A DNA stretch of 64,000 bases from NCBI GenBank assembly GCA_947561715.1, contig OX387202.1, positions 18,427,001 to 18,491,000 of the forward strand, written 5' to 3'. This document shows, in pieces, positions 9,867 to 21,067 of this stretch. Both the position numbers and the translations under genes were made by a program. How positions within the stretch are numbered: position 1 is the stretch's first letter; each line of letters opens with the position of its first letter. Below the pieces are notes generated by a model. That model did not search any database. It saw only the letters and a program-made list of their open reading frames with translations, and was not told where the DNA came from. Source of the stretch: Ascidia mentula (lineage: Eukaryota > Chordata > Ascidiacea > Phlebobranchia > Ascidiidae).

Positions 9867-10796
9867 AATACTTTCGTGTGTTTCAACGCACTTTTGTTTG
9901 AAAGACAACAACTGTAGAAAGCACGTTAACCCAACAAGCTAAGATATTAATTTTGCAAGATTAACTGTAGGTGGGGAACCAGATATTGCAGGTGTTTTGC
10001 ATCTCCTTTTATGTTCACATCGTCAATATTTGCATTGCGCAATACTTGCTTAATAAAATATTCTATCAAGCTTTACACAAAATAGCCAAAAGTTAACTCA
10101 TTATATGAATACCTACTGATTTCTTAGGGGCGAACAGCCCTTGAATAACACATACTTTTAAAATACGTCACAAATGCACCAAAGCGTTACGTATTCCCTC
10201 GGCCGGAACGAAGACATGAAAGCTCGAAATGAAGACGGATGAGAAGTTGTTGTCCGCAGAGCTGACGCTTGGGCAACATTATTATTTATTTCTGTATACA
10301 TCATAATGGAAAGTCGCGGTGATTATCTACCACTCTTTTACACACAAGCCTTACAAATTTTGCTACTCTTCCGCATACAACACAGCGCAGACAGACTTTT
10401 AGCTGCACCAATGAAAAAGTCGAAGGTTTGTTCTTCGGCAAAAAATGAAGACAAAATCGGCCACAAATGCAGTCAACCTTTTCCACAAAGTCGAACTTGG
10501 CAGTGCGATCTCTACTTGCAGTCAGAATTGTTTGCAAGAAGTGTGTTTGCAGAATAGATCAGACCGTTCTTAATTTTGTTTTCGTATGGGACATCTAATA
10601 AACTGTAAGGTATGAGTTGGTATATGATCGGAAGTATTGCACGGCGCAAGTGCTATGTAGAAGATTTTTTAACAACAACATAAATATTTTCAAAACCTAT
10701 CCTTTTTGAGAAATTTTTTGAAATTAATTGGGGTAAACAATTTTGACACTACATTTTTAACAGGATTTTGTGTTGAAACAATTGGAAAAAGGTACA

Positions 10797-11687
10797 ATGA
10801 TGCACGCTGTCTACGAAGATGAAGCGCTTGTGAAAACTTACAGTGAATTTAGACCAAAATACGGACAACAAGTTGTTGATTGTGTTTTACAAGAAATGGA
10901 AAAGGTTTCAGGTTTAAAACCAAAATATCAACTCATGGTTGAAGTTGGTTGTGGAGGGGGACAAGCTACCAACGTCTTTGCTCCTTATTTCGACAAAGTC
11001 TTGGCTTCGGACGTCAGTGAAGAGCAAATAAAAGAAGCAAAACGACAAAATCAACACCAACATGTGACGTATTGCCAAGGTCGTGCCGAGGATATTAAAG
11101 TAGATGATGGAAGTGTTGATTTGCTGTTGGCAGCAGAAGCGGCTCATTGGTTTAATTTTGAAAAGTTTTTTATTGAAGCTTTCAGAGTACTTAAACCACA
11201 TGGTACATTGGCCCTCATCCACTATACATATCCGGAGGGCACACCTAAAATCAATGGTAAATACCAAGATTACCTGAGAACGGTCACCAGAAATGTTTTC
11301 GAAAAAATTTTGTTGGAAAATGCAAGCGAGCACCACAAGCAGCACTTGGAAGTCTTCAAAAACTATCCAAACATATACAGACAAATTCCATCTTACAACA
11401 CACGCCGTGTTACAGTGAAACAAACGTACGACTGGACATTCGCAAGTGTGAAAGGTATGTTTAAGTCAATCGACGTTTATACAACTTACATGGAGAAAAA
11501 GAGGAATGAGATATTGGATGTCAAAGGTCAAGTAACCGATGACGACATGAAAGCTGTAGACCTGGCAGAAGTTTTCGGCAACAAAGTAAAACATGTTCTT
11601 GGTGTTAAGGAAATAGATGACAACGAACTTCAACTAAAGATGGAGTTTGAAATGTTTGTTATTGTGGCGAATAACCTACAATCATAA
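10797..11687 (+). CDS. SAM-dependent methyltransferase MT05, type B, 296 aa
   Basis: It is nearly identical to MT02, with substitutions MMHAV at the start (T2M), NFEKFF in place of NLEKFF, KPHGTLAL in place of KPDGTLAL, and FASVKGMFKS in the C-terminal half. The D-to-H change sits in the turn before the motif III strand and is unusual for the family. The tail matches MT04 more than MT02 (KHVLGVKEIDD). An upstream in-frame GTG at 10770 lies behind a probable splice acceptor; ATG 10797 is used here by homology. ATTAAA is at 11771-11776. Confidence 0.92.
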   Translation: MMHAVYEDEALVKTYSEFRPKYGQQVVDCVLQEMEKVSGLKPKYQLMVEVGCGGGQATNVFAPYFDKVLASDVSEEQIKEAKRQNQHQHVTYCQGRAEDIKVDDGSVDLLLAAEAAHWFNFEKFFIEAFRVLKPHGTLALIHYTYPEGTPKINGKYQDYLRTVTRNVFEKILLENASEHHKQHLEVFKNYPNIYRQIPSYNTRRVTVKQTYDWTFASVKGMFKSIDVYTTYMEKKRNEILDVKGQVTDDDMKAVDLAEVFGNKVKHVLGVKEIDDNELQLKMEFEMFVIVANNLQS

Positions 11688-13415
11688 ACGTCATTTGTAT
11701 ACAAAATACTTCTGCACGTTTTGTTGAAAGTGATGTGATTCTGTAAAAAGTTGTTGTTCATCAATTGTACATTAAAGCAAATCCATTACTCTCAACGAAT
11801 TCAAAACATATGACGTAATCTGCCAGTTAACTACCGGATGTAAATTTTCATCGATTGTCACGTCCACTTAATGAATCGTCAAACGTCTGTGACGAAACAA
11901 ACTGCACACGTGCATCAATAAAATATCCCATGCATGCCTGAGCACAAGTTAAACGTTACGTTATAAGTCATTACCCATAAACGGTCAAAGTTGTCTTCGC
12001 AGCAAAAACATCGACAGTCTGACTCCTAAAGCGATAATGTCTTGCGGAGTGTAAAAAAGACTAGTTCCACATGCTAATTTAGTCCATTTAAAATTGTTAA
12101 AATAACACATCTCGTACATCGTGCATCATAACAGTGAGGTATTCATCAGTAACAATGATCATGGCATTTAGTTTCAAAATCAGTGTAAATAGAAAATAAT
12201 GCAAGTGATCAGCATCAATTCTGGCGAAGCGCAAGAAATTTTGAAAACAAATGTGAAGAACCACTGACATAAGATATCAACGGAAACTTGTACACTTATA
12301 GCAAAACTTTCATAAATTTCAGAAACTGAACATCAACAGCACATTTGAAGCACAATGACACTCCCTCTATGTGAGGATAAACAACGATCTTCAGTTGAGA
12401 GCTGATTTTGACATATTTATGCTGGTCGCAAACAACTTGCAAGTTTGAAATACTTTCGTGTGTTTGAACGCACTTTTGTTTGAAAGACAACAACTGTACA
12501 TAAAAGCACGTTAACCCAACAAGCTAAGATATTAATTTTGCAAGATTAACTGTAGGTGGGGAATCAGATATTGCAGGTGTTTTGCATCTCCTTTTATATT
12601 CACATCGTCAATATTTGCATTGCGCAATACTTGCCTAACAAAATATTCTGTCAAGCTTTACACAAAACAGCCAAAAGTTAACTCATTATTTGAAAACCTA
12701 CTGATTTCTTAGGGGCGAACAGCCCCTGAATAACACATACTTTTAAAATACGTCACAAATGCATCAAAGCGTTACGTATTCCCTCGGCCGGAACGAAGAC
12801 ATGAAAGCTCGAAATGAAGATGGATGAGAAGTTGTTGTGCGCAGTGCGATTAACCAAATGGTTTGAGTTGAATTGCTCACAAACAGTGGCAGACGATCGG
12901 CGTCAATTTCTGTATACATCATAATGGAAAGTCGCGGTGATTATCTACCACTCTTTTACACACAAGCCTTACAAATTTTACTACTCTTCCGCATACAACA
13001 CAGCGCAAACAGACTTTTAGCTGCACCAATGAAAAAGTCGAAGGTTTGTTCTTCGGCAAAAAAATGAAGACAAAATCGGCCACAAATGCAGTCAACCTTT
13101 TCCACAAAGTCCAAATTGGCAGTGCGATCTCTACTTGCAGTTAGAATTGTTTGCAAGAAGTGTGTTTGCAGAATAGATCAGACCGTTCTTAATTTTGTTT
13201 TCATATGGGACATTTAATAAACTGTAAGGTATGAGTTGGTATATGATTCGAAGTATTGCACGGCGCAAGTGCTATGTAGAAGATTTTTTAACAAAAACAT
13301 CAATATTTTCAAAACCTATCCTTTTTGAGAAATTCTTTGAAATTAATTGGGGTAAATGATTTCGACACTAAATTTTTAACAGGATTTTGTGTTAAAACAA
13401 TTGGAAAAAGGTACA
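11688..13415. other. Spacer: B 3' flank, P3 remnant with dead minigene, A 3' flank, P1 region
   Basis: It has the same organisation as 9083-10796, so the two are tandem duplicates. It holds two 7-bp units (12114-12127), the minigene at 12355-12448, a type A 3' flank, TACGTCA at 12749-12755, and a CAG acceptor ending at 13382, 34 bases before the MT06 ATG. Confidence 0.65.
12355..12448 (+). pseudogene. 94-bp methyltransferase minigene, second copy
   Basis: It has the same start-to-tail junction as 9773-9866, with one silent difference in the GAC/GAT codon region. It has the same out-of-frame 16-codon reading and the same flanks, so the deletion predates duplication of the segment. Confidence 0.85.
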
Positions 13416-14309
13416 ATGACGCACGTTGTCTACGAAGATGAAGCGCTTGTGAAAACTTACAGTGAATTCAGACCAAGATACGGACAACAAGTGGTGGATT
13501 GGGTTTTGCAAGAAATGGGAAAGGTTTCAGGTTTAAAACCAAAATATCAACTCATGGTTGAAGTTGGTTGTGGAGGGGGACAAGCTACCAACGTCTTTGC
13601 TCCTTATTTCGACAAAGTCTTGGCTTCAGACATCAGTGAAGAGCAAATAAAGGAAGCAAAACGACAAAATCAACACCAAAATGTGACATATTGCCTTGGA
13701 CAAGCTGAAAGCATTTCAGTGGAAAATAAAAGTGTGGATTTGTTGCTTTCTGCCGAGGCGATCCACTGGTTTGATTTGGATAAATTCTTTGCCGAAGCTT
13801 CACGAGTATTAAAGAAAAACGGAACATTGGCAATACTTGGTTACTGGGAACCAGAAATGGCGCCAAAAATCGATGGAATTCATCACGAGGAATTAAAAAC
13901 AGTCATAAAAAGGATTTTGTCAAGTATTGAACTGGATTTTGCAAACGAGCAGTTGGCAAACTATAACGAACTTGCGACAAAGTTTGCCAACGTTTTTCGT
14001 CAAATACCGTCTGACAACAAACGTCAATTTGAAGTGAAACAAATTTACAACGACTGGACTCTGGCAACGGCAAAAAGCTACATGCGCTCCTTAGACGTGC
14101 ACAACACATACATGAAAACAAAATGTTCTGAAACGTTAGCAAGCAAGGGAAAAGTAACAGAGGAAGATATAAAGGAGTTTGATTTGGCAGAATTGTTTGG
14201 CAGCAGAGTGAAAGAGCAACTCGGAGTACCGGATATCGCCGACAACGATCTTCAGTTGAGAGCTGATTTTGATATATTTATGATGGTCGCAAATAACTTG
14301 CAAGTCTGA
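13416..14309 (+). CDS. SAM-dependent methyltransferase MT06, type A, 297 aa
   Basis: This is a chimera. The upstream region and first residues (MTHVVYEDEALVKTYSEF) are those of the type B genes MT02/MT05, while from about residue 92 on it is type A: ESISVENKSVDLLLSAEAIHWF, LAILGYWEPEMAPKIDG, DWTLATAKSYMRS and the tail VANNLQV. The core has DWVLQEMGKV where most copies have DCVLQEMEKV. Motif I and D72 are intact. AATAAA is at 14475-14480. It is the first of the regular ~1.89-kb type A repeats. Confidence 0.92.
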   Translation: MTHVVYEDEALVKTYSEFRPRYGQQVVDWVLQEMGKVSGLKPKYQLMVEVGCGGGQATNVFAPYFDKVLASDISEEQIKEAKRQNQHQNVTYCLGQAESISVENKSVDLLLSAEAIHWFDLDKFFAEASRVLKKNGTLAILGYWEPEMAPKIDGIHHEELKTVIKRILSSIELDFANEQLANYNELATKFANVFRQIPSDNKRQFEVKQIYNDWTLATAKSYMRSLDVHNTYMKTKCSETLASKGKVTEEDIKEFDLAELFGSRVKEQLGVPDIADNDLQLRADFDIFMMVANNLQV

Positions 14310-15309
14310 AATACTTCCGTGTGTTTAAACGCATTTTTGTTTAAAAATCAACAACTGTAAAAAAAAACGAAGTTAACACAACAAGCTAAGATGTTAATCT
14401 TGCAAGATTTACTCGAGGTGGGGATCATATTTTATATTCACAGCGTCAATATTTGCATTGCGCAATACTTGCTTAATAAAATAGTCTGTCAAGCTTATTA
14501 CAAAACAGCCAAAAGCTAACCCATTATGCGAATACCGAATGTTTTCTTGGCGGCCGACAGCTCGTGATTAACAACACATGCTTTCAAAATACGTCACAAA
14601 TGCACCGAAGCGTTACGTATTCTCCGGAACGAAGAAATAAAAGCTCGATATGAAGATGGATGAGCTAAGTTGTTGTTTGAAGTGCCATAAACCGAATGGT
14701 TTGAGTTGAATTGCTCACAAACAGTGGCAGACGATCGGCGTCAATTTTAATGAGTACAGAAGCTGACGATGACGATGACGATTGGGGAATTTTATTATTT
14801 ATTTCTCAATACACTATAACAAAAAGTCGCGTTGATTATCTGCCACTCTTTCACACACAAGCCCAACAAATTTTACTACACTTCCTCATACTACACAGCG
14901 CAGCCAGCCTTTTTGCTGCTGCGATGAAAAACTCAACGGTTTGTTCTTCGGCAAAAAAAGAAGAAGACAAAATTGGCAACAAATGCAGTCAAGCTTTTCC
15001 ACGAAGTCGAACCTAGCAGTGCGTTCTCTGCTTGCAGTTAGAATTGTTTGCTAGAAGTGTGTTCGCAGAATAGGGCTGACCGTTCTTAATTTAGTTTTCA
15101 TATGGGACATCTAACAAACTGTAAGGTATGAGGTATGTGATTGGAAGTATTACACGGTGCAAGTGCTATGTACAAGACTTTTCAACAACAACGTCAATAT
15201 TTTCAAAACCTTTGTTTTTTGTGACATTCTTTGAAATTAATTGGGGTAAATAATATTGACACTAAATTTTTAACAGGATTTTTGAGCTGAAAGAATTGAA
15301 AAAGGTACA
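14310..15309. other. Spacer: A 3' flank plus P1 region
   Basis: It contains AATAAA at 14475-14480, TACGTCA at 14590-14596, a gacgat microrepeat near 14765, and a taacag acceptor ending at 15276, 34 bases before the MT07 ATG. The 101-codon open frame at 14711 shows indels and stop differences among copies and is not called. Confidence 0.6.
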
Positions 15310-16203
15310 ATGACGCACGCTGTCTACGAAGATAAAAAGCTTGTGAAAACTTACAGTGAATTTAGACCAAAATACGGACAACAAGTGGTGGATTGGGTTT
15401 TACAAGAAATGGAAAAGGTTTCAGGTTTAAAACCAAAATATCAACTCATGGTTGAAGTTGGTTGTGGAGGGGGACAAGCTACCAACGTCTTTGCTCCTTA
15501 TTTCGACAAAGTCTTGGCTTCAGACATCAGTGAAGAGCAAATAAAGGAAGCAAAACGACAAAATCAACACCAAAATGTGACATATTGCCTTGGACAAGCT
15601 GAAAGCATTTCAGTGGAAAATAAAAGTGTCGATTTGTTGCTTTCTGCCGAGGCGATCCACTGGTTTGATTTGGATAAATTCTTTGCCGAAGCTTCACGAG
15701 TATTAAAGAAAAACGGAACATTGGCAATACTTGGTTACTGGGAACCAGAAATGGCGCCAAAAATCGATGGAATTCATCACGAGGAATTAAAAACAGTCAT
15801 AAAAAGGATTTTGTCAAATATTGAACTGGATTTTGCAAACGAGCAGTTGGCAAACTATAACGAACTTGCGACAAAGTTTGCCAACGTTTTCCGTCAATTA
15901 CCGTCTGACAACAAACGTCAATTTGAAGTGAAACAAATTTACAACGACTGGACTCTGGCAACGGCAAAAAGCTACATGCGCTCTTTAGACGTGCACAACA
16001 CATACATGAAGAGAAAGTGTGATGAAATGTTAGCAAGCAAGGGGAAAGTAACAGAGGAAGATATAAAGGAGTTTGATTTGGCAGAATTGTTTGGCAGCAG
16101 AGTGAAAGTGCAACTCGGAGTCCAGGATATCGCCGACAACGATCTTCAGTTGAGAGCTGATTTTGATATATTTATGATGGTCGCAAATAACTTGCAAGTC
16201 TGA
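15310..16203 (+). CDS. SAM-dependent methyltransferase MT07, type A, 297 aa
   Basis: It starts MTHAVYEDKKLVKTYSEF with core DWVLQEMEKV and intact motifs. It differs from MT06 mainly at RQLPSDN (RQIPSDN elsewhere), KRKCDEMLASKG in place of KTKCSETLASKG, and VKVQLGVQDI near the C-terminus. AATAAA is at 16368-16373. Confidence 0.92.
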   Translation: MTHAVYEDKKLVKTYSEFRPKYGQQVVDWVLQEMEKVSGLKPKYQLMVEVGCGGGQATNVFAPYFDKVLASDISEEQIKEAKRQNQHQNVTYCLGQAESISVENKSVDLLLSAEAIHWFDLDKFFAEASRVLKKNGTLAILGYWEPEMAPKIDGIHHEELKTVIKRILSNIELDFANEQLANYNELATKFANVFRQLPSDNKRQFEVKQIYNDWTLATAKSYMRSLDVHNTYMKRKCDEMLASKGKVTEEDIKEFDLAELFGSRVKVQLGVQDIADNDLQLRADFDIFMMVANNLQV

Positions 16204-17196
16204 AATACTTCCGTGTGTTTAAACGCATTTTTGTTTAAAAATCAACAACTGTAAAAAAAACGAAGTTAACACAACAAGCTAAGATGTTAATCTTGCAAGA
16301 TTTACTCGAGGTGGGGATCATATTTTATATTCACAGCGTCAATATTTGCATTGCGCAATACTTGCTTAATAAAATGGTCTGTCAAGCTTATTACAAAACA
16401 GCCAAAAGCTAACCCATTATGCGAATACCGAATGTTTTCTTGGCGGCCGACAGCTCGTGATTAACAACACATGCTTTCAAAATACGTCACAAATGCACCG
16501 AAGCGTTACGTATTCTCCGGAACGAAGAAATAAAAGCTCGATATGAAGATGGATGAGCTAAGTTGTTGTTTGAAGTGCCATAAACCGAATGGTTTGAGTT
16601 GAATTGCTCACAAACAGTGGCAGACGATCGGCGTCAATTTTAATGAGTACAGAAGCTGACGATGACAATTGGGCAATTTTATTATTTATTTCTCAATACA
16701 CTATAACAAAAAGTCGCGGTGATTATCTGCCACTCTTTCACACACAAGCCCAACAAATTTTACTACACTTCCGCATACTACACAGCGCAGCCAGCCTTTT
16801 TGCTGCTGCGATGAAAAACTCAACGGTTTGTTCTTCGGCAAAAAAAGAAGAAGACAAAATTGGCAACAAATGCAGTCAAGCTTTTCCACGAAGTCGAACC
16901 TAGCAGTGCGTTCTCTGCTTGCAGTTAGAATTGTTTGCTAGAAGTGTGTTCGCAGAATAGGGCTGACCGTTCTTAATTTAGTTTTCATATGGGACATCTA
17001 ACAAACTGTAAGGTATGAGGTATGTGATTGGAAGTATTACACGGTGCAAGTGCTATGTACAAGACTTTTCAACAACAACGTCAATATTTTCAAAACCTTT
17101 GTTTTTTGTGACATTCTTTGAAATTAATTGGGGTAAATAATATTGACACTAAATTTTTAACAGGATTTTTGAGCTGAAAGAATTGAAAAAGGTACA
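16204..17196. other. Spacer: A 3' flank plus P1 region
   Basis: It is nearly identical to the preceding and following P1 spacers. It holds AATAAA 16368-16373, TACGTCA 16483-16489 and a taacag acceptor ending 17163. The local open frames of 62-99 codons are not conserved coding sequence. Confidence 0.6.
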
Positions 17197-18090
17197 ATGA
17201 CGCACGCTGTCTACGAAGATAAAAAGCTTGTGAAAACATACAGTGAATTCAGACCAAAATACGGACAACAAGTTGTTGATTGGGTTTTGCAAGAAATGGG
17301 AAAGGTTTCAGGTTTAAAACCAAACTTTCAACTCATGGTTGAAGTTGGTTGTGGAGGGGGACAAGCTACCAACGTCTTTGCTCCTTATTTCGACAAAGTC
17401 CTGGCTTCAGACATCAGTGAAGAGCAAATAAAAGAAGCGAAACGACAAAATCAACACCAACATGTGACATATTACCTAGGACAAGCTGAAAGCATTTCAG
17501 TGGAAAATAAAAGTGTTGATTTGTTGCTTTCTGCAGAAGCGGTCCACTGGTTTGATTTGGATAAATTCTTTGCCGAAGCTTCACGAGTATTAAAGAAAAA
17601 CGGAACATTGGCAATAATTGGTTACTGGGCACCAGAAATGGCGCCAAAAATCAACGGAATTTATGACGAGGATTTAAAAACAGTCACAAAAAGGATTTTG
17701 TCAAGTGTAGCACTGGATTTTGCAAACGAGCAGTTGGCAAACTATAACGAGCTTGCGATCAAGTTTGCCAACGTTTTCCGTCAAATACCGTCTGACAACA
17801 AACGTCAATTTGAAGTGAAACAAATTTACAACGACTGGACTCTGGCAACGTCAAAAAGCTACATGCGCTCCTTAGACGTGCACAACACATACATGAAGAG
17901 AAAGTGTGATGAAATGTTATCAAGCAAGGGAAAAGTAACAGAGGAAGATATAAAGGAGTTTGATTTGGCAGAATTGTTTGGCAGCAGAGTGAAAGAGCAA
18001 CTCGGAGTGCCGGGTATCGACGACAACGATCTTCAGTTGAGAGCTGATTTTGATATATTTATGATGGTCGCAAATAACTTGCAAGTCTGA
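17197..18090 (+). CDS. SAM-dependent methyltransferase MT08, type A, 297 aa
   Basis: It departs from the otherwise invariant core with GLKPNFQLM (GLKPKYQLM elsewhere). The body has LAIIGYWAPEMAPKINGIYDEDL, ILSSVALDF and LATSKSYMRS, and the tail has LGVPGIDDNDL. The SAM-binding residues are unchanged. AATAAA is at 18255-18260. Confidence 0.92.
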   Translation: MTHAVYEDKKLVKTYSEFRPKYGQQVVDWVLQEMGKVSGLKPNFQLMVEVGCGGGQATNVFAPYFDKVLASDISEEQIKEAKRQNQHQHVTYYLGQAESISVENKSVDLLLSAEAVHWFDLDKFFAEASRVLKKNGTLAIIGYWAPEMAPKINGIYDEDLKTVTKRILSSVALDFANEQLANYNELAIKFANVFRQIPSDNKRQFEVKQIYNDWTLATSKSYMRSLDVHNTYMKRKCDEMLSSKGKVTEEDIKEFDLAELFGSRVKEQLGVPGIDDNDLQLRADFDIFMMVANNLQV

Positions 18091-19083
18091 AATACTTCCG
18101 TGTGTTTAAACGCATTTTTGTTTAAAAATCAACAACTGTAAAAAAAACGAAGTTAACACAACAAGCTAAGATGTTAATCTTGCAAGATTTACTCGAGGTG
18201 GGGATCATATTTTATATTCACAGCGTCAATATTTGCATTGCGCAATACTTGCTTAATAAAATAGTCTGTCAAGCTTATTACAAAACAGCCAAAAGCTAAC
18301 CCATTATGCGAATACCGAATGTTTTCTTGGCGGCCGACAGCTCGTGATTAACAACACATGTTTTCAAAATACGTCACAAATGCACCGAAGCGTTACGTAT
18401 TCTCCGGAACGAAGAAATAAAAGCTCGATATGAAGATGGATGAGCTAAGTTGTTGTTTGAAGTGCCATAAACCGAACGGTTTGAGTTGAATTGCTCACAA
18501 ACAGTGGCAGACGATCGGCGTCAATTTTAATGAGTACAGAAGCTGACGATGACGATTGGGCAATTTTATTATTTATTTCTCAATACACTATAACAAAAAG
18601 TCGCGGTGATTATCTGCCACTCTTTCACACACAAGCCCAACAAATTTTACTACACTTTCGCATACTACACAGCGCAGCCAGCCTTTTTGCTGCTGCGATG
18701 AAAAACTCAACGGTTTATTCTTCGGCAAAAAAAGAAGAAGACAAAATCGGCCACAAATGCAGTCAAGCTTTTCCACGAAGTCGAACCTAGCAGTGCGTTC
18801 TCTGCTTGCAGTTAGAATTGTTTGCTAGAAGTGTGTTCGCAGAATAGGGCTGACCGTTCTTAATTTAGTTTTCATATGGGACATCTAACAAACTGTAAGG
18901 TATGAGGTATGTGATTGGAAGTATTACACGGTGCAAGTGCTATGTACAAGACTTTTCAACAACAACGTCAATATTTTCAAAACCTTTGTTTTTTGTGACA
19001 TTCTTTGAAATTAATTGTGGTAAATAATATTGACACTAAATTTTTAACAGGATTTTTGAGCTGAAAGAATTGAAAAAGGTACA
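18091..19083. other. Spacer: A 3' flank plus P1 region
   Basis: It has the same make-up as the two preceding spacers: AATAAA 18255-18260, TACGTCA 18370-18376, and a taacag acceptor ending 19050, 34 bases before the MT09 ATG. Confidence 0.6.
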
Positions 19084-19977
19084 ATGACGCACGCTGTCTA
19101 CGAAGATAAAAAGCTTGTGAAAACTTACAGTGAATTTAGACCAAAATACGGACAACAAGTTGTCGACTGGGTTTTGCAAGAAATGAAAAAGGTTTCAGGT
19201 TTAAAACCAAAATATCAACTCATGGTTGAAGTTGGTTGTGGAGGGGGACAAGCTACAAACGTCTTTGCTCCTTATTTCGACAAAGTCTTGGCTTTAGACG
19301 TCAGTGAAGAGCAAATAAAAGAAGCAAAACGACAAAATCAACACCAACATGTGACATATTACCTTGGACAAGCTGAAAGCATTGCAGTGGAAAATAAAAG
19401 TGTTGATTTGTTGCTTTCCGCAGAAGCGGTCCACTGGTTTGATTTGGATAAATTCTTTGCCGAAGCTTCACGAGTATTAAAGAAAAACGGAACATTGGCA
19501 ATACTTGGTTACTGGGAACCAGAAATGGCGCCAAAAATCAATGGAATTTATCACGAGGAATTAAAAACTGTCACAAAAAGGATTTTGTCAAGTATTGAAC
19601 TGGATTTTGCAAACGAGCAGTTGGCAAACTATAACGAGCTTGCGATCAAGTTTGCCAACGTTTTCCGTCAAATACCGTCTGACATGAAACGTCAATTTGA
19701 AGTGAAACAAGTTTATAATGACTGGACTCTGGCAACGGCAAAAAGCTACATTCGCTCTTTAGACGTGCACAACACATACATGAAAAGAAAGTGTGCCGAA
19801 ACGTTAGCAAGCAAGGGAAAAGTAACAGAGGAAGATATAAAGGAGTTTAATTTGGCAGAATTGTTTGGCAGCAGAGTGAAAGAGCAACTCGGAGTCCAGG
19901 ATATCGACGACAACGATCTTCAGTTGAGAGCTGATTTTGACATATTTATGCTGGTCGCAAACAACTTGCAAGTTTGA
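19084..19977 (+). CDS. SAM-dependent methyltransferase MT09, type A, 297 aa
   Basis: The start is as in MT07. The residue before the SAM-ribose aspartate is leucine (ALDVSEEQ rather than ASDVSEEQ), and the core has EMKKV. Other private changes are SDMKRQFEV, SYIRSLDV and EFNLAELFG. The 3' flank lacks the AATAAA present in its neighbours (tttgtaaaaaa at that site), so 3' processing may differ. It is the last P1-driven copy. Confidence 0.92.
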   Translation: MTHAVYEDKKLVKTYSEFRPKYGQQVVDWVLQEMKKVSGLKPKYQLMVEVGCGGGQATNVFAPYFDKVLALDVSEEQIKEAKRQNQHQHVTYYLGQAESIAVENKSVDLLLSAEAVHWFDLDKFFAEASRVLKKNGTLAILGYWEPEMAPKINGIYHEELKTVTKRILSSIELDFANEQLANYNELAIKFANVFRQIPSDMKRQFEVKQVYNDWTLATAKSYIRSLDVHNTYMKRKCAETLASKGKVTEEDIKEFNLAELFGSRVKEQLGVQDIDDNDLQLRADFDIFMLVANNLQV

Positions 19978-21067
19978 AATACTTCCGTGTGTTTAAACGC
20001 ATTTTGTTTGAAAGACAACAACTGTACATAAAAGCGCGTTAACACAACAAGCTAAGATATTAATTTTGCAAGATTAACTGTAGGTGGGGAATCAGACATT
20101 GCAGGAGTGGCATGAATTTATATTTCATCTCATCTTCGCATTGCCGATTGTATTTTCATTGCGCAATACTTGCTTTGTAAAAAATTTTGTCAAGCTTTAC
20201 AGAAAACAACCAAAAGTTAAACCATTATGAGAATACCGTATGTTTTCTTAGTGGCTGACAACTTATGTTTTACATTGCTTTAATGTAGGCCACAAATGTA
20301 CTGAAGCGCTACGTATTCTCTCGGCCCAAACGAACAAATAAAAGCTCGAAATAAAGATGGTCGTGCTCAGTAGTTGCTTGCAGTGCAATTTACCCAATGG
20401 TTTGACTTGTAAACGTATTGTTCAAGCTGCTAGGTGACTTATAACATTCTTATATATCAAACATGTAAAATACTTTGTTTTGCTTTTTCCGTGCAAATAC
20501 AGCCAATTGTAATGCTTTTACATTTACTTAGAAAACACACGAGAGCAAATTTGCAGTAGAAATATATTGCTATGAAACCACTGGGCTGATATATCAGATA
20601 TATATTTGTTACACTGTGACAAGCAGTTTTTGTCCCTAGCGTTCAATGAATTGGAGAAAACACAAGCAGAAAAAAGTTGGCCAAAAAGCATCCAAGCGTT
20701 AATGCAACGCAGAAAATCGTCAGATGGGTTGGAATGTATAATAGAGCTGTGAGATGAGTGTGCAAAAAAAGTCCAGACTGCTGTCATTTTGGATTCGCAG
20801 ATGCTTAACGAAGGTTCGCAAACAGTGTTTTCAAGTTCTTAATGTGGCATGAAAAGAAATTACTCGGAACAATCGTAATGTTTGCAGTGTTAGTTTGTAT
20901 ACAAAACGCCGTGTGTTCGTCAATTTCTTTCAGTGCTCTTCAAAAGAAGAAAAAAAAAATCTAACTCACAGCATTTAACTTTTGACGGCTCTTTTAGCAA
21001 AAAACGCCGGAGAAACAGCGCAAAGATTTTAAACTAAAACCTGAAACAAATACTTATTTAAAACAAA
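19978..21067. other. Spacer: A 3' flank plus P2 upstream region
   Basis: The type A 3' flank runs to about 20440, then the P2 module follows and ends with cttatttaaaacaaa before the MT10 ATG. It includes cagcatttaacttttgacgg (20971-20990), the empty form of the site that holds a foldback element upstream of MT11 and MT13. There is no repeat array and no convincing gene. Confidence 0.6.

Larger units (their letters stand above)
9083..10796. other. Spacer: B 3' flank, P3 remnant with dead minigene, A 3' flank, P1 region
   Basis: The order is: type B 3' flank (to ~9480), P3 module with four 7-bp repeat units (9515-9542) and acceptor ttcag ending 9740, the dead minigene (9773-9866), type A 3' flank (to ~10150), then a P1 module with TACGTCA at 10164-10170 and a CAG acceptor at 10761-10763. 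The spacer therefore marks the site of a former complete gene. Confidence 0.65.
13416..20970 (+). repeat. Tandem ~1.89-kb gene repeat (MT06-MT09)
   Basis: The ATGs lie at 13416, 15310, 17197 and 19084, giving spacings of 1894, 1887 and 1887 bases. Gene and spacer are repeated together with high identity, including the acceptor, the CRE-like TACGTCA and the poly(A) signal. This is the most regular and probably most recently expanded part of the left half of the array. Confidence 0.8.

Noticed and set aside
14711-15016. ~100-codon open frame in the P1 upstream regions (also 16604, 18491, 10306, 834)
   Set aside because: The frame is altered by indels (gacgat repeats) and stops between nearly identical spacers, and it resembles no known protein.
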